The notes beneath the pieces are model-generated. The model ran no database searches. It saw only the letters and a list, made by a program, of their open reading frames with translations, and was not told the origin of the DNA. Shown here in pieces: positions 26,656 to 36,506 of a stretch of DNA of 64,000 nucleotides. The position numbers and the translations under genes were made by a program. The stretch comes from Watersipora subatra (taxonomy: Eukaryota; Bryozoa; Gymnolaemata; Cheilostomatida; Watersiporidae): NCBI RefSeq assembly GCF_963576615.1, contig NC_088708.1, positions 55,601,196 through 55,665,195 on the forward strand, in the 5' to 3' direction. Numbering within the stretch: position 1 is the stretch's first letter; each line of letters begins with the position of its first letter.

Positions 26656-29600
26656 AGCTGATTCTGTGTAACCCTCAGGATATCGTTAAGGTTTAAAGTT
26701 GTTAGTAAGTAATTCCATGTTTGCACTCTGAGAGACACACCTCTCTTGTTTGGAAAGTGCCTTTTAAAATATTGTTTCATGAGGCAACTCTGGTTCTTTT
26801 TTTAATACTTACATTTGTTTTGTGATTTTTTTAATGAATTCAACATTTAATACATATAAAACTAATGTGTATAACTATAATAACGTACTAATACTATAAT
26901 ACTACTAGTATACTAATAATATACTAATATGTATAGACTGTAAAGCATATAAGAACTAAAGAGAGTAACACATTGGAAAGTTGGATAAAAATTAAGTAAA
27001 CACTGTGTTAATTATAAAACATTCAAAAGTGACTAAATTTACCCGATCAGTCGAGGATAAAATGGTCAAACATGAAAACTAAAGACTAATGTCCAAACAT
27101 TTAGGAGAATTGCTTGCAAAGTTTCAGTAGAAGTACATGTATACACACAACCATTAAGGTTGGTTAATAAGCATTTTAGAGGTCACATATTGGTTGGAAT
27201 CAGATGCCTAGTAAATATCATATGAAGAATTATTCTGTGGGCCGCAAGACCAGAGTGTGTAGCTCAAGACTACGTCAAACTAGTTATGTACAGCAATCAT
27301 TTTTTCTGTTTCAGACCCAGATTACAGCAACCACTTGCTTAACAATGCTACTTCTCTCTACCAGCTCGCCAAGAGTAATGGAGACACAAATAATACTGCT
27401 CTGCCAGAGGGTGCTAAATTTTATACGTAGGTATTCAACTGTGGATTCTTTCTGAAACTATAATTCCATCATTATTCTATCACGAGCGATTTTATTCAAA
27501 AACAAAAAAAGACAAGTTTTAGCTGTTAAAATGTTGAATGAATACTATTTTATGTTTTTTGGTCTAAGCTTTATTTTTTTGAAAAACATTTCTTATCAAC
27601 TGAATACATATATCGATTGCAATTATTTCTAGGTATGGTGTACATTTTGAGTTTGTTATAGTTCTGCTATTATAATGGTATTTATTTTTTGTTATGTTTA
27701 ACACTAATAACATTGCCATAATTTCACAAATTAGTGAGAGTTTTAAAAGAGTGATATATATAGGTTCAGATCACACAATTCATTCACAGTGTGGGTATTG
27801 GCATCGTGAACACAACTCTGGTCTCTGATACTCGAATGCCATTATGTTAGGAGTTTCTTCGCTGATTACCAGATCGAGTTCGTATGAAGATGAGATGGCG
27901 CATGCAGCAGCCTGGCTAGCCTTAGCTCATCAGGGAACTAGTGAGGAGACAACTTACCTCACAGAGTCTTAAAACTATCTCAAGGATGATTCTGAACAGT
28001 ATATTTGGACGCTTGACTGGAATGACAAACGAGGCCTAGTAAACGTAAGTTGAAAATATGGCAAATAATTTCATTTCAAATTTTTTGCTGATAAATGCTT
28101 TTAACAGAAGGTTTGCTGTTCACAACAGATTGCAACATACAGTTTGTGGAGGCTGTCGATATCAGTTAGTATTGAACAATTGAGTTCTCTACAAATAATG
28201 TACACTTTATTCGAACAAATACTTCTTCGAATTAAGCATGTTTTGTGATGAAATGAGCACACTATGATGAATTTAAAATGTAAACATGAAATTAAAATTC
28301 AAATAAACTTCCATCTTTTGTTTGATCAATGGTAAAGATTAAATGTGATGAACAAAGTTACCAATCGTATATACAAATCTATATATACTGGTATATATCC
28401 ATTTATTCTAGTTCCTACTCTACCATCAACTGCAAGACAGCTGATTCAGTGGCAATCTAGAGACGTTCATTGGACGCTAGCTTCCTGGAAATGATGTACC
28501 ATACACTCCTCTCGCTTCAGCTTTTTGTTCAGAATGGGGAAGCAATCGGTATGCAGCAAACATAGCATTCCTTTCGCTGCTGGCTGCTAATAAAAGTATC
28601 AACGAACAGACATTCAGAGATTTTGCTAAGAGTCAGATTTATTATACGCTAGGACTTGTCAATGGTGGAAGGAGTTATGTTGTCGGCTTCGACAGCGTGT
28701 CACCAAAGTGAGTTTATCACAGAGCAGCGTAAGCACATATATAGGCACTTCTCTGTGCAGGTTCTGCATTTGTTGTGCCTAAGACTATAAAAATTATCAT
28801 CTTGTGTCTCATACTGGCTTCCTTATGGAAAAAGTGACCAGTCAAAAATGGATGGTAAAAGAATTTCTCAGGCTATAACTCTATTTCGAACTGACGCTGC
28901 AGTTATTAGGATGCTTCCCATCTTTCCTTACTGTCTGAATACACTAGGCTAGTAAAAAATAGGCTAGTCTAATAAAATGAGTATAATATTCATTTATCTA
29001 ACAAATTAAACCATTGTCGCTATTCAAAACTGTCAGCATTACTTTTGTTACTAATTGTATTTTAACTGAACTGTCTTCACAATCTTTTTGTATTTATTTA
29101 GAGAGCCATCAGCTGTGATATACGGTGTAGATGGGGGGCTTCACCATTCATAAAGTATAAACTACCTTAGATTATTACGTATGTTACTTGGTAAGACATA
29201 TTGGTGTGTTGTTCATATGAGCAGCAATAACTTATAAATTGAAGCCGTAAAAGCGGTTGAATACATATTAACTGGCTCAGCTACAATCCTGTACAAGTTT
29301 CTGAGAAGATGAGCACATTTTACCCAGATTATTAGTAATATTATGCTGAGTTGTTAAATAATAGCAGTGAATGAATGAATGAACAAACAAAAGAGGACAA
29401 AAAGTATTTTCGATTTCATATTAAATACTAAATTTATGTCAGAGTCATTGAAATTTTGAACAGTTTCCAATCTAAATATTTGACAAGTAGTAACATCAGA
29501 TCAAAATTTTCAAGGCTTTATTTACCAGCAGATTGAAGAAGTTGAGAGCTAGTCCAACACTAGAAGGCTGTGACACAAACAGAATCTTAGGCGATGTAAA

Positions 29601-29772
29601 CAAAGTGTTGCAGCTACATCTGTTTGCAGAGCTGTCTTCGTGTCAGATAAAACTGTGTAAAGATTATGTATGAAAAATATCTTTTGGCCATAAAAACAAG
29701 TTTTTAAAGTTACTTTAAAAACATTTTCCTATTAGTCGATATAAACATATTTTATTTTTTTGTTGTTTGCTT

Positions 29773-30139
29773 AAGAATGAATAGTAGTATTACCATAGCG
29801 CTATTCTTGGCATAACTGTTATTGTTAGGCACTGTGGGTTATCACAACGCAGCTTATTTTCTATTGCATTGCTGTAGTAACCTTATTTTTAACTGTTTTG
29901 GGTACTGAAAATCCAGTCTAGCAATCATGATTAATTTATTGATTTTTATTTTAAATTAAATTTTAAAACTGCAAACAAAAAAGACCGATGGTCAAATGCA
30001 AAACTACCTTATAAACTTACAAATAATTGTGTGTCTCATTTTTGTCTCACATGGTACCACCGCTAAAGATAGCTGCTCTGAAACAAGTTTCTTTTTGGTA
30101 GATCATCCAGATCTGGCTTTTCTGTTTTGAATGATAAAA
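29773..30139. other. Spacer between duplication end and minisatellite
   Basis: No gene or motif is supported; AT-rich. Confidence 0.5.
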
Positions 30140-31469
30140 CTTATGCATTGATTTGCTCCAAAACCAACAACTTATGCATTTAGGTGCTCCTATACCGACA
30201 ATCTATGTATTAGGAAGGTTTTATACAAAATGTTTATGTATTTAGGTGGTCCTATACCAAAAGTTATCTATTTAGGTGGTCCTATACTAACAACTTATCT
30301 ATGTAGGTGCTCCTATAGACCTATACCAACAACTTATCTATTTAGGTGGTCCTATACCAACAACATGCATTTAGGGGGTCTTAAACCAACAACTTATATT
30401 TTAGGTGCTCTTGTACCAAAAACTTATCTATTTAGGTGGTCCAATACCAACAACTTATTTATTTAGGTGCTCCTATACCAACAACTCATTTATTTAAGTG
30501 GTCATATACCAACAACCTGTCTATTTAGGTGCTCCTATACAAAAACGTTATTTATTTAGGTGGTCATATACCAAAAACTTATTTATTTAGGTGCTTCTAT
30601 ACCAAAAACCTATATATTTAGGTGCTCCAATACCAACAACATGCACTTAGGTGGTCCTATACCAACAACTTGTTTATTTAGGTGCTCCTATGCCAAAAGT
30701 TTATCTATTTAGGTGCTCCTATACCAAAAGCCTATTTATTTAGGTGCTCCTATACCAACAACTTATGTATTTAGGTGTTCCTATGCCAACCACTTATCTA
30801 TTTACATATAGGTGATCCTATGCCAACAACTTATATATTTAGGTGCTCCAATACCAACAACTTATCTATTTAGGTGCTTCTATACCAAAAATCTATATAT
30901 TTAGGTGCTCCAATACCAACAACATGCACTTAGGTGGTCCTATACCAACAACTTATTTAGGTGCTCCTATGCCAAAAGCCTATTTATTTAAGTGCTCCTA
31001 TACCAACAACTTATGTATTTAGGTGTTCCTATGCCAACCACTTATCTATTTAGGTGATCCTTTGCCAACAACTTATATATTTAGGTGCTCCAATACCAAC
31101 AACTTATCTATTTAGGTGCTCATATACCAAAAATTTATTTATTCAGGTTGTCCTATACCAAAAACTTATTTATTTTGGCGGTCATGTACCAACAACCTAT
31201 CTATTTTGGTGGTCCTATTCCAACAGTTTATGTATTTAGGTGCTCCTATACCAAAAACTTATTTATTCAGGGGCTCCTATACCAACAACTTATATATTCA
31301 GGTGCTCCTATACCAACAAATAATCTATTTAGATGCACCTATACTAACAATTTATCTGTTTAGGTGGTTCTATACCAACAGCTTATGTATTTAGGTGTTC
31401 CGATACCAACAGTTTATCTATATAGGTGCTCCATTACCAACAACCTGTCTCTTTAGGTGGTCCTATACC
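30140..31469. repeat. 31-bp minisatellite, left block (about 42 units)
   Basis: The unit is close to ATTTAGGTGCTCCTATACC plus AACAACTTATCT, with GCTCC/GGTCC and AACTT/AAACC variants. Because 31 is not a multiple of three, all three phases are read in turn and long open frames arise by chance. The array continues at 43421 after the LTR element. Confidence 0.95.
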
Positions 31470-31670
31470 TGTTGTATAAATGAGTACACTTACATGTATT
31501 GATGTGAAGAAGAACCCACTCCTGTTCTGTACTTGCTTATATACTGTTCTCTTTACTGCGGTGTCACTACCACGTCACTGGCTTCTCGCTCAACCTCTCG
31601 ACACTACCTGTAACTGTCGTGACCTGAGACATTAGCGTAGCCTGGGGACCACTAACCCAATTATACAACA
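31470..31670 (-). repeat. 3' LTR of the old gypsy element
   Basis: It runs TGTTGTATAAATGAG to CAATTATACAACA. The last 10 bases and the first 10 form a short terminal inverted repeat, typical of LTRs. Confidence 0.85.
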
Positions 31671-31774
31671 TGCCTTTTCTTTTTTCATTTTTTTTTGTTT
31701 AGGTTACAAACCTTCCAGAAATACACATGAACTCATTCAGTGACTCACCTTGCTGGTGGAATATACCTCACTCC

Positions 31775-32428
31775 TTACAACTGGTCTATCAACTCATCTG
31801 GGACACTATCACTCCCGAGTACCCCAGCGCTGCCGCCGTACTTAGCAGAAATACTACTTTGCTTCTTTTGGTTTCCTCCACTTCCTGCACTACAACCGTA
31901 ACCTCTGTCACCACCAACACCAACACTATTGTCTCCCCCACTACCTCCACTACTTTCAACTGGCTCGGGATCTGGCGTTTGAGTCAGCACTGACTCCTCA
32001 ACCTCAGATTCCACCCCTTCCGTCTTCACCATGTTCTCTCCAATAGAGATGGGCTTGACAGGCATTCTGTAAAAGGCCTCTGCCTGAGCCGCAACCATCT
32101 GCACAGGGGATGGCACCACAGAGCTTGAAATTGATGTAGGCCCAGACCTATCTAGCTCGGCCTGACCCTCCCTCAGTGCAAGCCTACTACCCGGAATCTT
32201 TCTCTGAACCTTCACCAACTGCTCAATTTTTGCCCTGAATACCTCTGCATTCTCCAACTCGCTAACTGCTGCTCTGCGCTTTGCAGCCAGTCTGGCCAAC
32301 TCCACATCAAACTTCCTCCGCACCTCCAACTTTTCACTCTCAATTCTGGCAATCCTCCTCTGACACTCTTTCCGGCTCATCATCCCATCGCTGGACACGT
32401 CTGCTAAAAAAGAGCTTACCTTCCCCAT
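31775..32428 (-). CDS. Extra ORF downstream of integrase, old gypsy element
   Basis: A 217-codon open frame. Residues about 18-85 are Lys/Arg/Glu-rich and likely helical coiled coil (RIARIESEKLEVRRKFDVEL). Residues about 95-150 are Ser/Pro/Glu-rich and 155-195 are Gly/Ser-rich (SSGGSGGDNSVGVGGD). There is no membrane segment or signal peptide, so it is not an envelope-type gene. The minus-strand sequence just upstream (32440-32880) reads, in shifting frames, as a Cys/His-rich zinc-binding region, so this is probably the C-terminal part of one longer accessory protein. The role is unknown; nucleic-acid binding is inferred. Confidence 0.5.
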   Translation of the reverse strand: MGKVSSFLADVSSDGMMSRKECQRRIARIESEKLEVRRKFDVELARLAAKRRAAVSELENAEVFRAKIEQLVKVQRKIPGSRLALREGQAELDRSGPTSISSSVVPSPVQMVAAQAEAFYRMPVKPISIGENMVKTEGVESEVEESVLTQTPDPEPVESSGGSGGDNSVGVGGDRGYGCSAGSGGNQKKQSSISAKYGGSAGVLGSDSVPDELIDQL

Positions 32429-32439
32429 AATGGGTACTG

Positions 32440-32880
32440 TATAGCATCTTTCCTAGCACCGCCACTCACCTCAGCATAACTCCCCACCTTCTTCTGAGGT
32501 GCCGGTACTTCCTTGCAGCTCTTCCTTTTCCCGGTCTCGTTACTCACTGGACAACCTGGACCCCGGCAGGGGCATCCACTAACCGCGTGCCCGGTCTCAC
32601 CACACCAATGACAGATTGGTATTTTGCAGTCTTTCTGCTAGTGTCCACTTTTCCTGCACCTCTGCACCTCCCACAAGCATTACCAAGGTAATTCACAGCC
32701 AATTGATTTTGCTTAGCCCTACAGATTATGCATGACTGCTTACGGCTACTACCATATACTACAGGCTTCTTAGCCTCGCTACCATCCTTCCTCTCTACAA
32801 CTCTCTCCTCACTGCTCCTCTCCGGTCATCTATCACCGTTAGCTCCATCACCAGAACTGTCTGCCATTAAGATTATTGAA
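32440..32880 (-). pseudogene. Cys/His-rich zinc-binding region of the accessory ORF
   Basis: From an ATG near 32875 the minus strand reads MADSSGDGANGDR, then a stop and more open sequence (KQSCIICRAKQ, ACGRCR). After a frame change it reads CRKSGH, an in-frame stop, QKDC, then CHWCGETGHAVSGCPC. Two C-x2-C-x4-H-x4-C-like knuckles or a CXXC-type finger are possible. Frame breaks show decay. It leads into the open frame at 32428. Confidence 0.5.
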
Positions 32881-33277
32881 TGGTCATTTTGTATTTCTTT
32901 ACAACAATCTGCAATATGGCAACTTTCTTTTAACAACAGTTAGTAGTAAAAACTATCTTTATCTAGCTAAGGTCTACTGACTCGGCCACTCTTTGTAACT
33001 GTGCCTTTAGCTATTGCCCCTTTACCAGACCCGGTGAAGTTTGGGTATCTTGACTACTCCCATCAAAGTCCCCACTCACTAGGCCAGTTCTGACCGTGGC
33101 ATTGAGTGGTTTTTCTGATCCATCATTCAAACCACCTGTTCTCTCGTCACCTTCACAATGCCCAGGCTAGCCATCTACCCAATACCATGTTTCACCTTCC
33201 TCACTATTTACAAACAATTATTAGCCCACTCGTGACTGTCAGTGTTAGTATTGTTAGAGGATCTCCAGGCGAGATTG

Positions 33278-34175
33278 TTATTTAGGGGAAACAAGTTTCC
33301 TATTTTTCTTGACCTCACCCGAACCAGCTCCTACCCAATTACTCTTTGACGCACTGTCCCTTCTTACTACCATACTTGCCGCTCCGGTGTCAGAAGACGC
33401 CTTCACATAAACGACTTGTCCTGGCTCTAATTCTTGCAATTTGGATACCCTATGTTGGATATCCCAACTGCTTTTTAACTTCGAATTTCTTTTTCTTTCT
33501 CTACTTTCAAGCTTCTCGTCATCTACTTCCCCTTTACTGCTTACGCTCAAATTCGACTTAATCGCTCAGCCAAACATTAGTTTGCTAGGTGAGTAACCAG
33601 TTGACAAAGGGGTTGTTTTACACACTAACAATGCCATATCCTTATCTTTTTCTTTTTTCCACAAACCTTTCACTGTTTTAACAGCACTCTCCGCCAACCC
33701 ATTACTCTGCAGATAGTGAGGACTACTGGTAACTACTCTGATTTTGAACAAACTTGCGAAATTTCTAAACCCTTTACTATTATAACAAGGCCCATTATCT
33801 GAACATAAAAAAGGCTAGGGATACCGAAGCTAGCAAACACTTTTTTATAACAGTTTTTATTTCCCTAGATGTTTGAGCCTTGATGTGCAGTAAATCAATC
33901 CACCTGGAATAGTAATCAACTATCATCAAAAATAACTCTCCATTCAATACAAACACATCACTACCAAGTACTTCCCAAGGCCTTGTTGGTAACTCATATT
34001 CAACCATAGGTTGGTGTTTGACTGCCCCATAGATGACACAGGTGTTGCATTGCCTTACAACCTCATAGCTGTCTATACTAAATCCTGGCCACCAGAAGTG
34101 GCACCTAGCTCTCCTTCGACATTTATCAACTCTCTGGTGACCAACATGACACTTCTCTAGATACAACTGTCTCAT
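33278..34175 (-). pseudogene. Integrase of the old gypsy element
   Basis: Piece 34175-33795 holds the HHCC zinc-binding end (HVGHQRVDKCRRRA ... CNTC) and the core start (VLGSDVF, DYYSRWIDLL). Piece 33751-33566 holds SPHYLQSNGLAESAVKTVK, with the third acidic residue Glu, and PLSTGYSPSKLMFG. A TGA then separates the C-terminal piece 33550-33278. A TxSGRVSRP-like tail motif is readable near 32990. Stops and frame changes make it inactive. Confidence 0.85.
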
Positions 34176-34255
34176 TGACCTAGATATATATACTCTGACC
34201 CTAAAGAAAAGTGAACCATATTGTTCAGTAAGCCATTCTCTTGCGCTATAAAGCT

Positions 34256-34554
34256 TTAAAAGCTCACTGCCCTATTTTTTCCACCTTTCGGCCATCCTTC
34301 CATAACAAATTTTAAACACTCTGCTGCCTCCTCATCCTTCAACATCTCAAACCTTAACTCTATCATTGTGCTTTCCTTGAAATCGTCAGTAGTCACACAG
34401 CCAACTACAGCAGTATCTACTCCTTCACCCCTAACCATTTCACTTTCGCTGTAAAGCTTGCCATTAGATCGGCTCAAAGAGTCAGCCAAATACATTTGCT
34501 CTCCGGGTGTATGAAATATTGTGTAGTCATACCTCATTAATCCTATTTCAAACC
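34256..34554 (-). pseudogene. RNase H C-terminal part of the old gypsy element
   Basis: It reads RFEIGLMRYDYTIFHTPGEQ ... ADSLSRS, the conserved end of RNase H. The N-terminal part continues on the far side of the inserted element (39431-39745). The open frame beyond 34554 is read from the young element's LTR and is an artefact. Confidence 0.85.
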
Positions 34555-34816
34555 TGTCATGCAAGTGCCAAGTATTACTGGTACTTTCCCAACAAACATT
34601 ATGCTTTTTAGCTAAAGCTTTATACAAGCTAATATTATATAGTACTGTCTCATTATAGCTATTAATAATGCTTGTAGCTTTTTACAAAGCTTTTCTATGA
34701 CCAAACATATAAATACTTGGGTTTTCTGTTATCAAATCAGTTGTCTCTGGAGTGTGCAATAAACCATTTCTCTAATTTAATACTCTATTTAATTGCTTCT
34801 GTGCAGAAACATAACA
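34555..34816 (+). repeat. 5' LTR of the young element
   Basis: It runs TGTCATGCAAGTGCC to CAGAAACATAACA. AATAAA at about 34759 in LTR context (GCAATAAACC) is a likely polyadenylation signal. Confidence 0.95.
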
Positions 34817-34825
34817 GAAGCTAAT

Positions 34826-34840
34826 TGGCGACAAGGATTT
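34826..34840 (+). promoter_or_regulatory. Primer-binding site, serine-tRNA-like
   Basis: TGGCGACAAGGAT lies nine bases after the 5' LTR. The standard metazoan tRNA-Ser(GCT) 3' end would be complementary to TGGCGACGAGGAT, one mismatch away. The tRNA identity is from general knowledge and not from this window. Confidence 0.65.
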
Positions 34841-34949
34841 CTCTTTTGAACAGTTACAAAGAGTTTTGTTCAGATTTTATCATTGATAAAATTGATACAA
34901 AGAGTTCTAGTTTATTACAAGAGTAACTGTTCAAAATTGCACCACTACA

Positions 34950-36485
34950 ATGGCAGAAGTAGCAGACCTGATCAAGCTAATGCAGAAGCAGCAGGAGGAC
35001 CAGAGACAGCAGCAAGAGGAGCAGAGAAAGCAGCAAGAAGAGCATAGACAACAGCAGCATGAGGAGTTCAAGCAGCAACAAGAGGAATACAGACGTCAGC
35101 AAGATGAAAGAATGGAGGAGAATAAGAAACTGATGGAGCTACTACTACAAAACCTACAACGGAAACAAGAAACAGCTGCAACCGCTGTTCCAGCCTTCCC
35201 AGGTTTTGACCCAACAGCAGAGCTACTAACAGATTACATAGACAGATTCAACACATTCATTGCAGCAAATTCTATTTATCAAGACAAGATTGCTGGCACT
35301 TTTCTCACCAACCAACAGCCTACACTCTACAAGCAGCTTAGTAATATGGCAGCTCAGCTTTCAACACCCAAGCAGATCAACGACCTCAACATGGATGAAA
35401 TACTGGAATTTCTCAAAGACCAGTATGACCCTAAGCGCTTCATTGTTAGAGAGCGTTACAAGTATTGGAGTGACATGCAGAGGAAACCTGGAGAAACTAT
35501 TCAAGAGTTAGCTGCCAGAATTCGTCAGGATGCAACTACATGTGCCTTCATAGACATTACAGATCCATTAGATGAGGCTCTCAGAACAAGATTTATCTGC
35601 TCTGTAAACAATGAAGCAGTTCTCAAATCTCTCTTCAAGGTCAAGGACAATGAACTCAACTTCAACAAAGCTATACAGGTAGCACAGGAGACAGAAGAAG
35701 CAGCTAAAGTTGCCAAAGAGACAGTTTATGGAAACTCGTCTAAAGTCAACAAGGTCGCTCAACAGAAATCAAGATACAAACCAATCCAGAAAAACAACTT
35801 TACACCTGACAAGCAGAAGGAAGGAAAGCTATGCTACAGATGTGACCGAACTAACCATACAGCGGATGACTGCAGATTCAAAGCAGCCACCTGCAACTTT
35901 TGTTCTAAACAAGGTCACATAGAAAGAGCATGCAAGAAAAAGAAATCATCTGCAGCAGAAAAACCAGTAAAGATGATAGAATGCACATCAACCAAGATGG
36001 TGAAACTTGCTGAAAACATCAAACTGGAGGGAGACAACTTCACACTTGAACTGGACACTGGAGCATGTGACAACTTCATCTGTAAATCAATATGGGAGAA
36101 GCTAGGAAAGCCAAACCTAAAACCTACTACAGTTAACTACAAATCAGCCTTAGGACATCTCATAGAGACGCTTGGCAGATGTGAGCTAACTGCCCAATTG
36201 GATGCACAGAAAGAAGTCAGACTACCATTTGTGATTAGTGCTGTACAAGATCTCAACCTACTAGGAAGAACTGCTATACAGCAACTAGGCATCTCTATTG
36301 ATGACAAGCTACAACAGAACCTTGTATCAACAATCACAGAGAACCAGCCAGATGGGAGGTTACAAATCAAGTGTAAGGAGATGTGCAAAGAATTTCCAGA
36401 AATATTCAAAGACGAGCTAGGATGTCTCAAGAACTTTGAACTAGAGATAAACTTCAAACCTTCAACAAAGCCAGTCTTCTGCTGA
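34950..36485 (+). CDS. Gag and protease of the young gypsy element
   Basis: 511 codons. Residues about 10-70 are a Gln/Glu-rich coiled coil; about 80-240 is capsid-like. Two zinc knuckles follow: CYRCDRTNHTADDC (about 295) and CNFCSKQGHIERAC (about 314). The aspartic protease has DTGA at about 369 and LLGRTAIQQLG further on. The frame stops at TGA (36483-36485), between protease and RT, not at a usual gag/pol boundary. The next frame starts 21 bases later in the same phase, so this is one long gag-pol frame with a single opal codon, whether by mutation or by read-through. It starts at the first ATG after the primer site. Confidence 0.9.
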   Translation: MAEVADLIKLMQKQQEDQRQQQEEQRKQQEEHRQQQHEEFKQQQEEYRRQQDERMEENKKLMELLLQNLQRKQETAATAVPAFPGFDPTAELLTDYIDRFNTFIAANSIYQDKIAGTFLTNQQPTLYKQLSNMAAQLSTPKQINDLNMDEILEFLKDQYDPKRFIVRERYKYWSDMQRKPGETIQELAARIRQDATTCAFIDITDPLDEALRTRFICSVNNEAVLKSLFKVKDNELNFNKAIQVAQETEEAAKVAKETVYGNSSKVNKVAQQKSRYKPIQKNNFTPDKQKEGKLCYRCDRTNHTADDCRFKAATCNFCSKQGHIERACKKKKSSAAEKPVKMIECTSTKMVKLAENIKLEGDNFTLELDTGACDNFICKSIWEKLGKPNLKPTTVNYKSALGHLIETLGRCELTAQLDAQKEVRLPFVISAVQDLNLLGRTAIQQLGISIDDKLQQNLVSTITENQPDGRLQIKCKEMCKEFPEIFKDELGCLKNFELEINFKPSTKPVFC

Positions 36486-36506
36486 CCCAGACCAGTTCCT
36501 ATTGCT

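Larger units (their letters stand above)
23585..28728 (+). pseudogene. GH9 endoglucanase copy B, dead and truncated
   Basis: Exon equivalents: 4 (23585-23708), 5 (23818-23977), 6 (25171-25355), 7 (26231-26408), 8 (27315-27426), 9 (27873-28044), 10 (28412-28728). Splice sites are largely kept, but the reading frame is not: TGA at 23871 in exon 5, one extra A in exon 5 (160 against 159 nt), TGA at 25206 in exon 6, TAA at 27970 in exon 9, TAG at 28478 and TGA at 28709 in exon 10. Exons 1-3 and 11-12, with the signal peptide and catalytic Glu, lie outside the duplicated block. Exon 7 alone remains fully open. The exon 4 region carries a Thr/Gln-rich linker (about 30 residues) that copy A lacks, possibly the ancestral CBM2-GH9 linker. 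Confidence 0.9.
21946..29772. repeat. Segmental duplication, right copy (contains GH9-B)
   Basis: It aligns colinearly to about 4316-14850. It keeps the hAT MITE, palindrome and exons 4-10, lacks A's intron 6 insertions, and retains about 150 bp near 29460-29630 that A has lost but C keeps. Confidence 0.85.

Noticed and set aside
31054-31394. Three overlapping open frames of 61-92 codons
   Set aside because: They are readings of the 31-bp minisatellite in shifted phases.
30140-31469. CRISPR array
   Set aside because: Repeats are contiguous 31-bp units without unique spacers and the context is animal DNA; it is a minisatellite.
34555-34627. N-terminal extension of the old RNase H frame
   Set aside because: These codons are read through the LTR of the young element.
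36483-36485. TGA as selenocysteine codon
   Set aside because: There is no reason for Sec at a protease-RT junction and no evident SECIS element.
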